The position numbers were made by a program, and so were the translations under genes. The notes beneath the pieces are model-generated. The model was not told the DNA's origin. It saw only the letters and a list, made by a program, of their open reading frames with translations, and made no database searches. A DNA stretch of 64,000 nucleotides, from positions 28,184,001 to 28,248,000 of the forward strand of contig JAFFJZ010000007.1 of NCBI GenBank assembly GCA_018340375.1. The letters are read 5' to 3'. This document shows, piece by piece, positions 45,886 through 56,445 of the stretch. Position 1 is the stretch's first letter. The number at the start of each line of letters is the position of its first letter. The DNA is from Gonatopus flavifemur. Its lineage: Eukaryota; Arthropoda; Insecta; Hymenoptera; Dryinidae.

Positions 45886-46182
45886 CACCGACAGAAAACC
45901 GACCTGGTTGAAACATTCGTGGTCGCAATAACTTGAAATCTGGTCGATTTGCCAGGAAATATGATTGTGATGTCCAGAAAAAGTGGTTGAAGCAAAAATT
46001 AACTAAATTTTTCAGGTCATCACACCAAGAAAAGAATCTGGTTTTTCTAACCTGAAAAATGTAGTTAATTTTTGGTTCAACCACTTTTTCTAGACATTGC
46101 AATCACATTTCCTGGTGAATTGAACCAGATTTCAAGGTATTGCGATCACGAATGTTTCAACCAGGTGAGTTTTCTGTCAGTG
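45886..46182. mobile_element. 297-bp hairpin, CACCGACAGAAAAC...GTTTTCTGTCAGTG, TSD TA
   Basis: Left CACCGACAGAAAACCGACCT and, on the other strand, right CACTGACAGAAAACTCACCT; TA on both flanks. Arms are long: CCTGGTTGAAACATTCGTG, GTTGAA-CAAAAATTAACTA and TTTTTCAGGT all occur in inverted copies. Lies 17 bp from the end of the outer element. Confidence 0.85.
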
Positions 46183-46199
46183 TAAACTGTTTTCCCCGG

Positions 46200-47858
46200 G
46201 TCATAATTCGGTTTTATCTTATCTTTCAGTGCAATGAAATAGTAGAACTAACGTCTCACTTGTATAAAGTTTTTGTAAACTACCACACCTGGACAACCCA
46301 AAAAGGATTGAGAAAGTCAAAACATGTACGTCGGTACATGTTTAACATCTTAATTTTCAATAAGCCATAACATTCAATCAATTAAGTAAGTGAAGTGAAT
46401 TAGAATGAATTATTTTATCGCGCTTCACTCTTATGGCTTCACTCTTCTAAAGCAGATTATATTTTTCTTATCTAGTATCTGTTTAAGACATCGTCTCTTA
46501 TTTTTTCGATGAAATAAGATGTCTTGTAAGCTTTATAAAAAAGCTTAATTCAACAAACACTATCACGTAACGTACCTTAACTCACCTAACATACAACGGG
46601 TGTCTTCATATCGATGCAACAGTAAATCAGACTGCCTACTGCTCAATAAGATGCACAAGTATGCCAGAGGCAAAAAGAAGTAACTCTCGCATGTTATGTA
46701 CTAGAGAGTAATCCAAAGTATTATGGCAAAGACACGTTGGTATATCCCGTACGTTCAGTTAAGACGTATCGTTACTTTTATACACCAAGAGAAATATATA
46801 CGAAAATTTATTAATATACATAATCAATTAGGAAATCTGAGGTAGCTATCTCGTGTAAGAGGAAATAATGTTACCATGGGATAAACAGTAATACATACTG
46901 TGATAAATTATATTAAAAAAGATGTTAAGCTATTGCAATTTATTCAAGATTATACGTGGATTAGAATGAGTGGTGAAAAGCGATGTTAACCAAAATCGCA
47001 ATACAGTATTGTTGTTATAATTTTATTTCATATCAGAATATACAGTGGTGCTCAACAATCAGATTTATTCGATCATTCGATAACTTTATTGTAGATCGAT
47101 GTTTAATCATTCTCTAAAATTATCAAATTTATGGTATAAGAAATGAAAATGAATACACACGAATGTAAGAAGATTACAAAGGATCTACGGTTACACATTT
47201 CTGAATCCCTGAATTGTGAAAAAATTAGGAGGTGTGAATACGAACAGATGCTATAGAGAACGATGTTAGATTTGTGAGAATTTCCAAACAGTCAAATGGG
47301 TTTATTCAATTTTAAAACCGGTACACTGTGTTAAGCTGTCATAAAGTTTACTATCTTCTGTATTAGTGTGAAGTCCTCGTTCATCGCTCGAGTGCCGTAA
47401 AAGCGTAATGAGGTAGACCCTCTTTCTGTTGTCAACTTTTCACGTGGAAAAAAAGTTTAACTTACATGGTAACTAAAAAACACTTCAAGAGTCTATAAGT
47501 TTTATTACGTCGTCATTGAATAGGCGCTAGGAAAGGTCAAAGTCGGGTCTACACATTCGTTCTGGTATATTCCATTCGCTTGACCTGTCTTTCATTTCAA
47601 GAAATTTGGAATTAAATGAGATTCCAATTTTTTCTCTTTTCCTTTTTTACAAAACCAACATCTAACATTTCTTCCTCCCTATAGGAATTGCCATTGTGAT
47701 TTAATAATCTAATTTCAAGAAAAAATTGTCAATAAGTATGTAATCCATGGATTAAAATTACAGACTTGATAAGTCCAAGACCACAGGCTCAAAATAGAAA
47801 TTTCAAAGTTCGTCAATGACAATATTTCATTCGTTCTTGGGAATACATACAAACCACG
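46200..47858. other. Unique AT-rich stretch, possible untranslated sequence
   Basis: No inverted-repeat element is visible. The texture (long unique AT-rich sequence next to an exon-like frame at 47859-48039) would fit a 3' untranslated region of a minus-strand gene, but this is inference only. Confidence 0.3.
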
Positions 47859-48039
47859 TCACCTTCCGAGGACCACCGTGTTGTCAAAGTCATATATCAA
47901 AGGCATTTGTTCAAGTATTCGCTTGTCCACTCGGTGGATTTTGTTTACATGATTGTATTCGTCGCTTGTCTGCCTAACAAATAGCTCATCTTCTTCCTCT
48001 TGAATCTCCAGAAGAATCTTAAACATACAAGTTTTATTC
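47859..48039 (-). CDS. Exon-like open frame, unknown product (uncertain)
   Basis: On the minus strand an open frame ends with TGA at 47859-47861. It is acidic and not low-complexity (ILLEIQEEEDELFVRQTSDE, then RVDKRILEQMPLIYDFDN). A possible 3' splice site (CCGTAG) sits just upstream at about 48040, and a GGAAG-GTGACG donor-like sequence overlaps the stop, so it could be an internal or terminal exon. I recognise no family. A chance frame of this length is possible; I offer it because it is free of repeats, unlike most frames in the window. Confidence 0.25.
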
Positions 48040-48056
48040 CTACGGTATGTGGACAC

Positions 48057-49536
48057 GCGTGTTACAAAACCTACCTCGATTAGTTAAATGTCCGGGATGT
48101 ACGTACGCGTGAAAACTGTCACATCGGCATCAAGGAATTCATTTATGCTTATTCTCTTACTTAAGAAGACACGAGCGGTTGACGTTGTATCTCCTTCTAT
48201 CATACGAAACAGTATCTTTTTCCAACTAATGTCGAGTCGTTACCTACATTGAGGGACGACGCACGTTTCTTCTCGAGATCTGTAAGGCATATACGTATAT
48301 ATATGTATATATGTTTAAAATAAACAAGATAAAGAATTATTAAGAACGAAAAGCCCAAGTATGCGTTTGTACTTCACTTCAAATATATGATTGAGAACGT
48401 CTACAATAACTCTTCGCTACTACAGTTCTTTAGTCACGAACAGGCAGCTAATGTTTACCGATATATCGTCTTGATAAAGCGTTAACAGTTAACTTGCTCA
48501 ACTATGTTCTTAAGTGATGGCTACTATTTATTGGTATTATTATTATTAATTCAGTATTATTATCATCATCATTATTATCATGAATCCTGAAAGGAAGCAA
48601 GAATGATATCCTGTGATTCAACGTATCCTCGCGTTATCCTTAACGTACATGCGAGTCTATGAAATATACATGACATGTTTTTTTAATGACAAATTGTACC
48701 TCAAGAATGTAACATGCTGCATAAGATAGTTTAATCTTAATACAGATGATTAAAATATATGTTGATTTATTGAATTATACATTTTATCCTGAAGAAACAA
48801 CCTACAATGTCTGCGAAATGTCGGCAATGATAAGAAACGCGCCTTCAATCCGGAAATTACGCCTGAAAGAAATTGAATTTTTTTCACATTGTCTTCTTGT
48901 TGCATGAATTTTGATTTTTATAATCGTAGAAAAGTCAGCAGCAAGTAATTACTCGGTGAATTAATTAATCATTCGATAAGAAAAGTGCAAGAATGTAATG
49001 TTATCATACATTTCAGCACTATAATTCATTTATATATTCTACGTCTCTCAGTTGAAATCATTTGTCACATAAAAAAGAGAAAATAGAGAAATAATTTGAG
49101 TTTGTCAGCAGTAATTCACTCGGGTTGTCCAAACGACAAAAACGGAACTCATTCATTCGTATTCCGTCATCCCTGAAGAAATTCGAAAATTTGCTCGAAA
49201 CATGAATATCTTCAAGATATGTTGAAGATATCTTTTGAAAGACATCTTAAAGACAAGTCTTTTAGATATTTCTTCGTCAGGTCTCGAAGATACCTTGAAA
49301 ATATCTTGCTAATGTACTTAAGTGAGCTGTAAAGAATCTTTAGAAACTTACTCTGTTCAAATTTGTTTAGTAGTTCGCCAATAAACTGCACCGAGAAAAC
49401 ACTCTACTCAGAGTAACTAAAAATGATGTCGAATAAGGAATTCAAATTGCCTGAACTGAAATATTATTTGTGTTCACACAAATTTTTGATTGAAGGAACT
49501 AATGTTTTATCGAAACAACTCAGTTTTTCATTCCAC
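48057..49536. other. Unique sequence, no gene recognised
   Basis: AT-rich. AGATATCTT words cluster at 49190-49325. CACCGAGAAAAC near 49390 resembles a class B end without a partner. Confidence 0.35.
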
Positions 49537-49667
49537 CCCTGGTGAAAATAAAGTGTTACACTGTAGTTACAGTGCAATGCGAGGTTCATCCGAATGTACC
49601 CGGAGTGGTGTTTCGCGCCGTGGAATGCATCGCAAATGTATTTTGTTACACTTCGTTTTTACCAGGG
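49537..49667. mobile_element. 131-bp MITE, CCCTGGTGAAAATAAAGTG ends, TSD AC
   Basis: CCCTGGTGAAAATAAAGTGT...ACACTTCGTTTTTACCAGGG, AC on both flanks. The interior includes the palindrome TGTAGTTACAG. Same terminal type as 37072-37365 with a different interior. Confidence 0.8.
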
Positions 49668-49724
49668 ACTACATGTTCAGTCACAACAACTAAACATTTT
49701 TCTCAGTGTGGCCAATAAAATTTT

Positions 49725-49990
49725 CAGAGTGAGATTTCACTCTTCAGCCAGCCAAAAGTGAGCCTGTCGAAATTTCGAGTGAAATTTCCACTCTTTTAGA
49801 GTGATATTCTAAGGTTTGAGATTGGAAACTCGCAGCCACTCAAATTCTAGAGTCAATTTTTCACTCTACCAGAGTGAGGGTTCACTCGAAACAAGTGAAA
49901 ATCCCACTCGAAGCGGACTGGCTCACTTCTGAGACTTAGTGAAGTGAAACACGTGATTTTTCACTCTATCAGATTTAGAGAGTAGTGAAA
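49725..49990. repeat. TTTCACTC-motif repeat, longest copy
   Basis: At least ten GAGTGAAA/TTTCACTC words in both orientations (for example TCGAGTGAAATTTCCACTC and TTTTTCACTCTACCAGAGTG). Related fragments lie at 14440-14600 and 39645-39735. Boundaries not determined. Confidence 0.5.
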
Positions 49991-50121
49991 AATTTTGCGT
50001 CATTTTCCCATAATACACATTTTTGTGTAAACTATTCTACACTTTTGTGTTGAATTAACACACAAAACTGTTAAATATTTCACACAATCATATGTACTGC
50101 GTAAAAATGACGCAAAGTTTT
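49991..50121. mobile_element. 131-bp MITE, TTTTGCGTCATTTT ends
   Basis: Left AATTTTGCGTCATTTTCCC, right AAAAATGACGCAAAGTTTTC. The interior has TTTTGTGT and ACACAAAA words in inverted pairs. Target duplication unclear. Confidence 0.6.
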
Positions 50122-50450
50122 CTACTGTGAAATATCTACAAGACATGTTTAAGAATTCATCGAATAAGTCAATAACATATCTTTCGCAAGACCCTTATTG
50201 AGATATCTTGTCAAAATTTGTCGCACAAGACATCTCACGAAATTGCGAAATATCTTTCAGATATCTGTTATAATAATCTCCACAAAGCTATGCAATCTCT
50301 TGCAATCATATTAATTCTGTGACACGTCAATATAAAAGAAATAAAAATAAAAATACAATGAGAAGCTAGATAAGTTGAATTCCCTCGTTAACAAGATAAC
50401 TACTGAACTTTACGAACGATGAAAAATTAATTTTCCGATTGAAAAGACAG

Positions 50451-50478
50451 GAGAAGAAGAAGAAGAAGAAGAAGAAAA
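50451..50478. repeat. (GAA)n microsatellite
   Basis: GAAGAAGAA run. Confidence 0.95.
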
Positions 50479-50723
50479 AGAAGGAAAAATGGTGTCAATC
50501 AAAAAAGATTAAGAAGTTGGATCGTGCTCCTTCTTATTGCCGTAACTAATAGATGAACACATCATTTCCATTTATCTTCATTAAAGACTAACCCATGGAA
50601 CGGGTTCTCTTCAAGGGTTCGTATGAAAAATCACTCATCATCGTTGATTGCGGTAGGATCATACGGTAGCGTACAATCATCCTATGCGTTCTTATAATGA
50701 TAAAATGTTAAGTTATAAATCAG

Positions 50724-50902
50724 TGAGTCCTACACCCGGTGTAAGCGATGGCCTTTATTCGTGCCATGCCCTCAACTTCATGCTCCTTAAGAAGAAAGAT
50801 TTCCGGCAGATGAAATCTTACCTACATCATAGACAGGTGAATGTTTGTCACATTCCTGCTCTGGCCTCCGGTTTCGACGCTCCGGGCGGTGAAGTACAAT
50901 CG
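50724..50902 (+). CDS. Exon-like open frame, unknown product (uncertain)
   Basis: A GC-richer island in AT-rich surroundings, open on the + strand and not made of repeats: SPTPGVSDGLYSCHALNF, then MLLKKKDFRQMKSYLHHRQ, then VNVCHIPALASGFDAPGGEV. A possible 3' splice site (AAATCAG) precedes it at 50721-50723; donor-like sites are ACAG-GTGAAT at 50836/50837 and ATCG-GTATTT at 50902/50903. I do not recognise a family. It might instead be a conserved non-coding island. Confidence 0.3.
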
Positions 50903-52234
50903 GTATTTATGTTTTCTCTATTCGATCGCTTTTCTCCTTCGCGGCATTTTTTTTCATATTAAAAAGGAATATTATTACTCTTATGAGGGATAGGTGGAAT
51001 TTTTTATCTAAGATTTGTCGAATTTATATTGAATTGCATGGAATGTCGATTGAAACTTGATACAAATTGTATGAAAAAAAAATATCGGTACCGTCAAACA
51101 CCACCGATTATCAATTCTTATCGTTCGAAACTGATGAATTTTTTATTTCAGGTTATAGAATTTTGAATTCAGAACGAGGAATTAGATCTTCTGTGAACAA
51201 ATTTGATCGAATTCTTTTTTTTTTATTCTTCACTTTTGTGTTTTTGAATGGAAAAATGGGAGTATTGTAATTATGCGAGTGAATAAAATTCCTGAAAATT
51301 CCGTATATCAATTCTATTCATTATAATTGCCATTATTAACAATAAATTCAATTAGTCACACTCATAGAATTTGAATTATATAATTGTAGCACAATTTGAA
51401 AATCTTTTTGCGAGAAAGGAATTGGTCCAATATGCTGTTGGGCAAATTTACGCCATTTTTACCACAACGCTTCATTTTTTTCATAAAATTTGAGGGAAAA
51501 TAACGCATTTTGATCAGAATGAAGTGAATTTCCCTAAGGGCGAGGAAAAATTTTAATAAAAGAGCGCCTCAATTTCAATACAAAAGCTGAAACTCCGTTA
51601 CGCGGTAACTTGGAGATTACAGTTCAAGACCTGTAAAATTCTAGTACATCAGTGTTGCAAATACGACCTGCGAAATACTGAATTTTTCGTACAAAATTTG
51701 AAATTTCCTCTGACAAAAGTGCCCTCAAAATTTCCCAGTCTCAACTCCTGTTTTGGTTGGAGGATCCCATGTGTGTATGGACCAATAATGGTCCATTCAT
51801 AGACCAAGCCTTGTGCAAAACCTGCTGAGACTTGTCCTGAACAATTCATCAAACTTGACCCAGATTTGAGAATGATAAGATCAGAACAAGCTTGGACCAA
51901 TGGTTTCTTCGAAACTGGTCCAATTGATTCGCAACGCATATTGATGGAAAGAGTAATTTAATTCATGTTCCTGCTGGACTCCCTCCCTCGGAATACCGTA
52001 CATGAATCATGTTGAAACGATGGATCAAATATGTCAAAACTGGGCCAAGCTTGGATTTTTTTTCAGTCTTGTTAATACTTGCATAGGATATTGAACAATT
52101 TCGATTGTGAAGTTCCTCTTATCGCAGTGATAAAAGTTGCAGAGACATTCACAGGCCTTCAATCACAGTTTTCCAAACTGTTTTATAAATTCGAGTTTCG
52201 AATATTTTTGTCTGGAAAAAGATACCACCAAAAA
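50903..52234. other. Unique sequence, no gene recognised
   Basis: At 51730-52050 there are CTTGGACCAATGG, ATGGTCCATTCATAGACCA and GGGCCAAGCTTGG words, in the style of the 3463-3860 and 40479-41059 repeats; no boundaries found. Confidence 0.35.
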
Positions 52235-52508
52235 CTCACTGAGCATTTTCGTTAGAACCTTGCATTAACATTGCAGCGATATTGACGCGATCTTGAAAGT
52301 ACTTGTCTTTCAATTTACAAATGCAATATTACAAAAGTAACTTGCAAAAATATCATTGAAATATCACCTGACAACGTAATATTGCTGCAATTTACTTGTA
52401 ATTGGATGTTGTAATATTACTGTTGTAATTCTCATAACAGGTACTTTCAAGATCGCATCAACATCGATACAATGTTAATGCAAGGTTCTAACGGAAATGC
52501 TCAGTGGG
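52235..52508. mobile_element. MITE, CTCACTGAGCATTT...AAATGCTCAGTGGG, TSD AA
   Basis: Left CTCACTGAGCATTTTCGTTA (CTC for CCC), right TAACGGAAATGCTCAGTGGG, AA on both flanks. Arms of about 75 bp contain GAACCTTGCATTAACATTG and its complement, and GATCTTGAAAGTACTTG facing GTACTTTCAAGATC. Confidence 0.8.
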
Positions 52509-52579
52509 AAGTTTGTATCCTGATTAAAAAAATTCATTGTTTTTCGTTAGATGTCATCAGATGGATTCAACACTAAGCA

Positions 52580-52817
52580 CACTGAGAACAAACAAGTTGT
52601 AAAATTTACATCTTGTCTAGTCAATATTCAGACGATTTCAAAAATAGTTCAAGCTACCACAATTCAAGCTAAATATGAGATAGTCTACAGCTGACGTAAA
52701 TCCTACATTCCTCGCTGCAGAATCAAGTAAAGTTGTGGTAGCTTGAACTATTGTTTCAAATCGTCCAAATATTCACTTCACAAGATGTGAGTTTTACAAC
52801 TTTCTATTCCCTTGGTG
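52580..52817. mobile_element. Palindromic MITE, second copy of the 8975 family, TSD CA
   Basis: Left CACTGAGAACAAACAAGTTG and, on the other strand, right CACCAAGGGAATAGAAAGTTG; CA on both flanks. Shares AGACGATTTCAAAAATAGTTC, AGCTACCACAATT and CATTCCTCGCTGCAGAATCAA with 8975-9248. Confidence 0.8.
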
Positions 52818-53559
52818 CAGCACCTGAATGCCAATTGAATACACTCAGCGACAGTATGCCAGTCAAGTACACTGTAAGAAAAGAACTGAAAATTTACCGT
52901 GCAACTGGACTGGAAAATTTCAGTGCAGGTACTAAACATCCATATGGATATTGCTGTACATGTACAGAGATTTTGTTCGCGCAGTCCTGAAATTTACCAA
53001 GTATAACCGAACATTCAGTCCTTGCATTGGAATTTTTAAATTTGGACTTTTGTACTGAACTTTCACTATCCTTGCATGAAAATTTTACTGGGTTTGTACC
53101 AGAATTTCATAGTTCTTCTACACCGAAAAAAAAGAAGTATTTCTCAAATCAGAACTCAAGAAAAATGACGAATTTTGAACAAAGCCGCACTTATTTTTCA
53201 TTCTTTCCTTTATCCCGAATCATGACTTGGAAAAAATTTCGAATTTAAAAAAAAACTTCCATTGGTATACTGGAATTATGCAGGTTTTGAACTGGAATTT
53301 TCAATTTATAATATGTAATAGAATTCTCCAATTGTACTAGAATTTGATCCTCCTGAATTCAAAACATTGGAACAAGAAAACACGTTTATTTCGATCAAAC
53401 CTGTCTAATTCATTTCAAACCCTCTTATTTAGTAGGAACTTGAATTTTCAACATCACTCCGTATATCTCGAACAGTGGAAGGGAGGATTTTTTTCGCTGA
53501 TTATAAATTTGAATTCATATTTCCGCAATTGTAGATAATGATTTCAATATAGGAGTTGA

Positions 53560-54019
53560 GAAAATTCATAATGATTCGAGTTGTGGAAAAATCGTGATAC
53601 GAAGGATTTTGGGACCGCTGATTACGAGTTCTTGGAATTAAGAATGGTGAACTCAATATGGCGGTTGCAAACATTCAAAATCATTTGGATTTGGAACACA
53701 ATCGTTATACGAAGGTTTTTCGGGTCGTCGATTACAAATTCGAATTCAGATATCAAATCACGGATGGTGGATTCAATATGGAGTGTGGATATCTGAAATT
53801 ACCGGTATTCTGGAGGAAATTCTTCCTCGGGGCATTTGCGATCGTGGATTCCGAATTTAGACTTGAATTTTCGAAATTAAAATTAACAGACCCCACAGAG
53901 TGCTCGATAAACACATAAAATATGTTGGAAATAAATTTCCAAAATCTAAATCTAGATTCACAATGAATAACAAATCTTGAGAAAGGATTTCTTTCAAGAT
54001 CCCGGTGATTTCAGATGTT
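53560..54019 (+). repeat. ~110-bp satellite units, left arm
   Basis: Two clear units: GTGGAAAAATCGTGATACG...GATTACGAGTTC...AATATGGCGG (about 53580-53680) and GAACACAATCGTTATACG...GATTACAAATTC...AATATGGAG (about 53695-53790). Inverted homologues lie at 54400-54800. The open frames here (up to 86 codons) follow the repeat and I do not call a gene. Confidence 0.6.
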
Positions 54020-54389
54020 CACGGAGAAAAAGGAATTCGCTGTGGCAGCGAAATCTACTTTTGCTGGGTTCCTTTTGCCAGAGCAGCAAATTTTTTGCTG
54101 TGACAGCAAACTATTTGCCGTTCTAGCAATCTTGTTAGCCGCGACAGCGAATTTTTAGCTGTGGCAGCAAAAAATGTTTGCTATTCCAGCAAAATTTGTT
54201 TACTATTCTGTATATAATACTGAAAATTTGCTGGCGAAGTAAACATTTTTTGCTGCCACAGCTAAAAAATTGCTGTCGTAGCTAACACGATTGCTGTTAT
54301 AGCAAAATTTTAGCTAGGTCAGCAAAAATTTTTGCTATTCTATATATAATACCTCGATTTGCTACGTCAGCAAATTTTTTCTCTCCGTG
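54020..54389. mobile_element. 370-bp class B element with GCTGTNACAGC arrays, TSD TT
   Basis: Left CACGGAGAAAAAGGAATTCG, right CAAATTTTTTCTCTCCGTG, TT on both flanks. The interior is a series of GCTGTGACAGC, GCTGTGGCAGC and TGCTGCCACAGC words and folds around TATATAATAC near the centre. It sits between the inverted satellite arms. Confidence 0.85.
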
Positions 54390-54399
54390 TTTAGACCGT

Positions 54400-54800
54400 C
54401 ATTTAAAATCCGCTATTCGTAATTTCGGAAATCTGAGTACGGCTTTGCATTTTGGATTTCCCCCAAATTCAAGTGATTTTGAATTCTTCCGATCAGTACA
54501 TTGAATTTGACATTTGTAATTTGAAAAATTTGAATTCAGATTCCTAATCAGTGACCCCAAAAACCTCCGTTTGACGATTTTCCTTCGAATTTACGTAGCT
54601 TTGGGTTGTTTCGATGACCATATTGTATTCACCATTCGTAGTTGCGAAAATCTGAAATTGGATTCGTCATCAGAAACTCCAAAAACCGCCAGTGTAACGA
54701 TTTTCCGTAATTTTAATTGATTCAGAATTTTCCCGACCGTTGTATTGAATTCGGTGTGATATTGAGATTTCGAATGTCATATTGCAATTGCCATTCGCAA
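54400..54800 (-). repeat. ~110-bp satellite units, right arm (inverted)
   Basis: On the minus strand GGAAAATCGTTACACTGG...GGTGAATACAATATGG repeats the units at 53560-54019. At least two to three diverged units. Confidence 0.55.
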
Positions 54801-55557
54801 TCTCCAAAACCTAACGACATTGGAAAAAGTTTGGGGCTCAACCTGTCAGCGTTTGTACGTACGATTTGGTGCAACTCTTACGCCAAATCTGGCTCACATT
54901 TCAAACGTAATTGAAGTTGTACGTACTTGCACGCCTTTCCTATGTCAAATTTGGTGGAAGAGCCGCACCAAGGCGTATGTAGGGATGCTGTGTCCCATTG
55001 AAATGGCAGGTTAAGTACAAAACTTTTTTCAGTGCATATGAATCGAGTCTGAAATGTCTGAATTACATCCTCCACTCATTACAACTATGCAGCAAACACG
55101 TTTTGCATTTCCCTGTCCGCTTTTTATCATCATTGCCACATCTACCGTCCGTTTCCACCGCGGCATTGGTTAATTAACTCGTCACCACGCTCAAAAAAAC
55201 ACCATGGAACATTGAACAATAGACACTTCAATGAAATTTTTAACCAATCTTAGGGATATCTGTCTTCAAAATTGAAATGTACAAGAATGTTGTGAATGTG
55301 ACGATCGAATCTTGTATGTTCAACCAAGCGAAGTACAAGAACGTCAGTGGCGAATTTAGACAAAAAATCCTCAACTGGGATAGCCCTGCAGGTTTACTGT
55401 CGTAAAATAATATTGTCCCACCAAATGCACGACCACTATACGCACGTGACGTGTTGCACGAATGATCCTTAAAGAGGTTCCTGTCTCTTCTTCTCTTTAC
55501 TTATTCATAGATCGAATCACTGCTTTCTTTGCCTCTGAAACCAGAACCTTCACAGAA
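54801..55557. other. Unique sequence, no gene recognised
   Basis: No element ends or exon-like frame. The 54820-55014 region is less AT-rich, without a recognisable motif. Confidence 0.4.
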
Positions 55558-55859
55558 TTAAGGGGGCATATACCTTTGTGAGGACAAATTCAAGGATCAT
55601 TTTTGACAATTGATTCAAGAAAGACAGAGCGATATTTTTGAATTCGGTTTTTTATGCATGTTATTAATACAAGCCTTGAGGTATACAAAAAAATGTTATT
55701 TGAATTATTTCGACATAAAATGGCGGCGCAGTGGCTGATGGAAGTGAACACCCTTTTTTGCTCAGTCCTCCACGGGCGTATTCGCACAGGTCACAATGCT
55801 CAACCTAGAGCAAAATAAAAAATATATTTAGAAATCGGATATAAGAAATTAGAAAACTA

Positions 55860-56088
55860 CACGGAGAGAAAAGTATTGCTGTCATAACAAGCAGGTCTGT
55901 TACTATAGCACCTACAAAAAAAATTAGCTGTAAGAGCAAGAAAAATGATTGACACAACTATACATTTTTTTTCTGACATAAACACATTAGTTAACAGAAC
56001 TAAAGTCTTAGTTGCTGTAGTGAATATTTTTGCAAGGACAACAAATTTCTTTGTAGGCGCTATAGTAGCAAACCATTTTTTCTCCGTG
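55860..56088 (+). mobile_element. 229-bp class B MITE, copy A, TSD TA
   Basis: CACGGAGAGAAAAGTATTGC...CAAACCATTTTTTCTCCGTG, TA on both flanks. Matches the element at 59160-59387 over its full length in the same orientation, for example TCTGTTRCTATAGC, GAGCAAGAAAAATGATTGAC and GCGCTATAGTAGCAAACCA. Confidence 0.9.
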
Positions 56089-56445
56089 TACGTAGGATTT
56101 TTCAAAAATATTCATTTTAAAAAAATGGAGTCAATATCGAGAAAAAAATGTATTTTTTTATCGAAAAAATCGCTCGTGTTACGATCATAAAATCGTTAAA
56201 TTTCGCCTTATCGAAAAAATCCTACGTGCTTTTCTAGAAAATTTAATGAGGAAGTTACAACTAAAATTTCAAATCGATCGTTCCAAAACTGAAGGTGCTA
56301 GGAATATGTCCGTATTAGCAGCAGTGATTCTTCTTCTCCAGTCCCTACGTCGCCATTTCGTTCTTAAATAATTGACTAAGAATGTTTTTTTTGTACTTCA
56401 AGAGTTACATAAACAGGCGTAAAAAACCGAATTTGAAAATACTGC

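Larger units (their letters stand above)
41627..46199. mobile_element. Outer AGATCTG-rich element, opened by at least six insertions
   Basis: Ends CCGGGGAAAAAAGTTTA (41627) and TAAACTGTTTTCCCCGG (46199) are inverted repeats. Sequence belonging to it is rich in AGATCTG/CAGATCT and appears only between the nested elements: about 41627-41686, 42113-42169, 43596-43630, 43916-43980, 45248-45292, 45794-45885 and 46183-46199, roughly 0.35 kb in all. Removing the insertions at their target duplications gives a short palindromic element with AGATCTGAATAGATCTG-like words on both sides. No clear duplication at its own outer flanks. Confidence 0.65.

Noticed and set aside
53581..53918. 71- and 86-codon frames as a protein gene
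   Set aside because: They follow ~110-bp satellite units that also occur inverted at 54400-54800 with broken frames.
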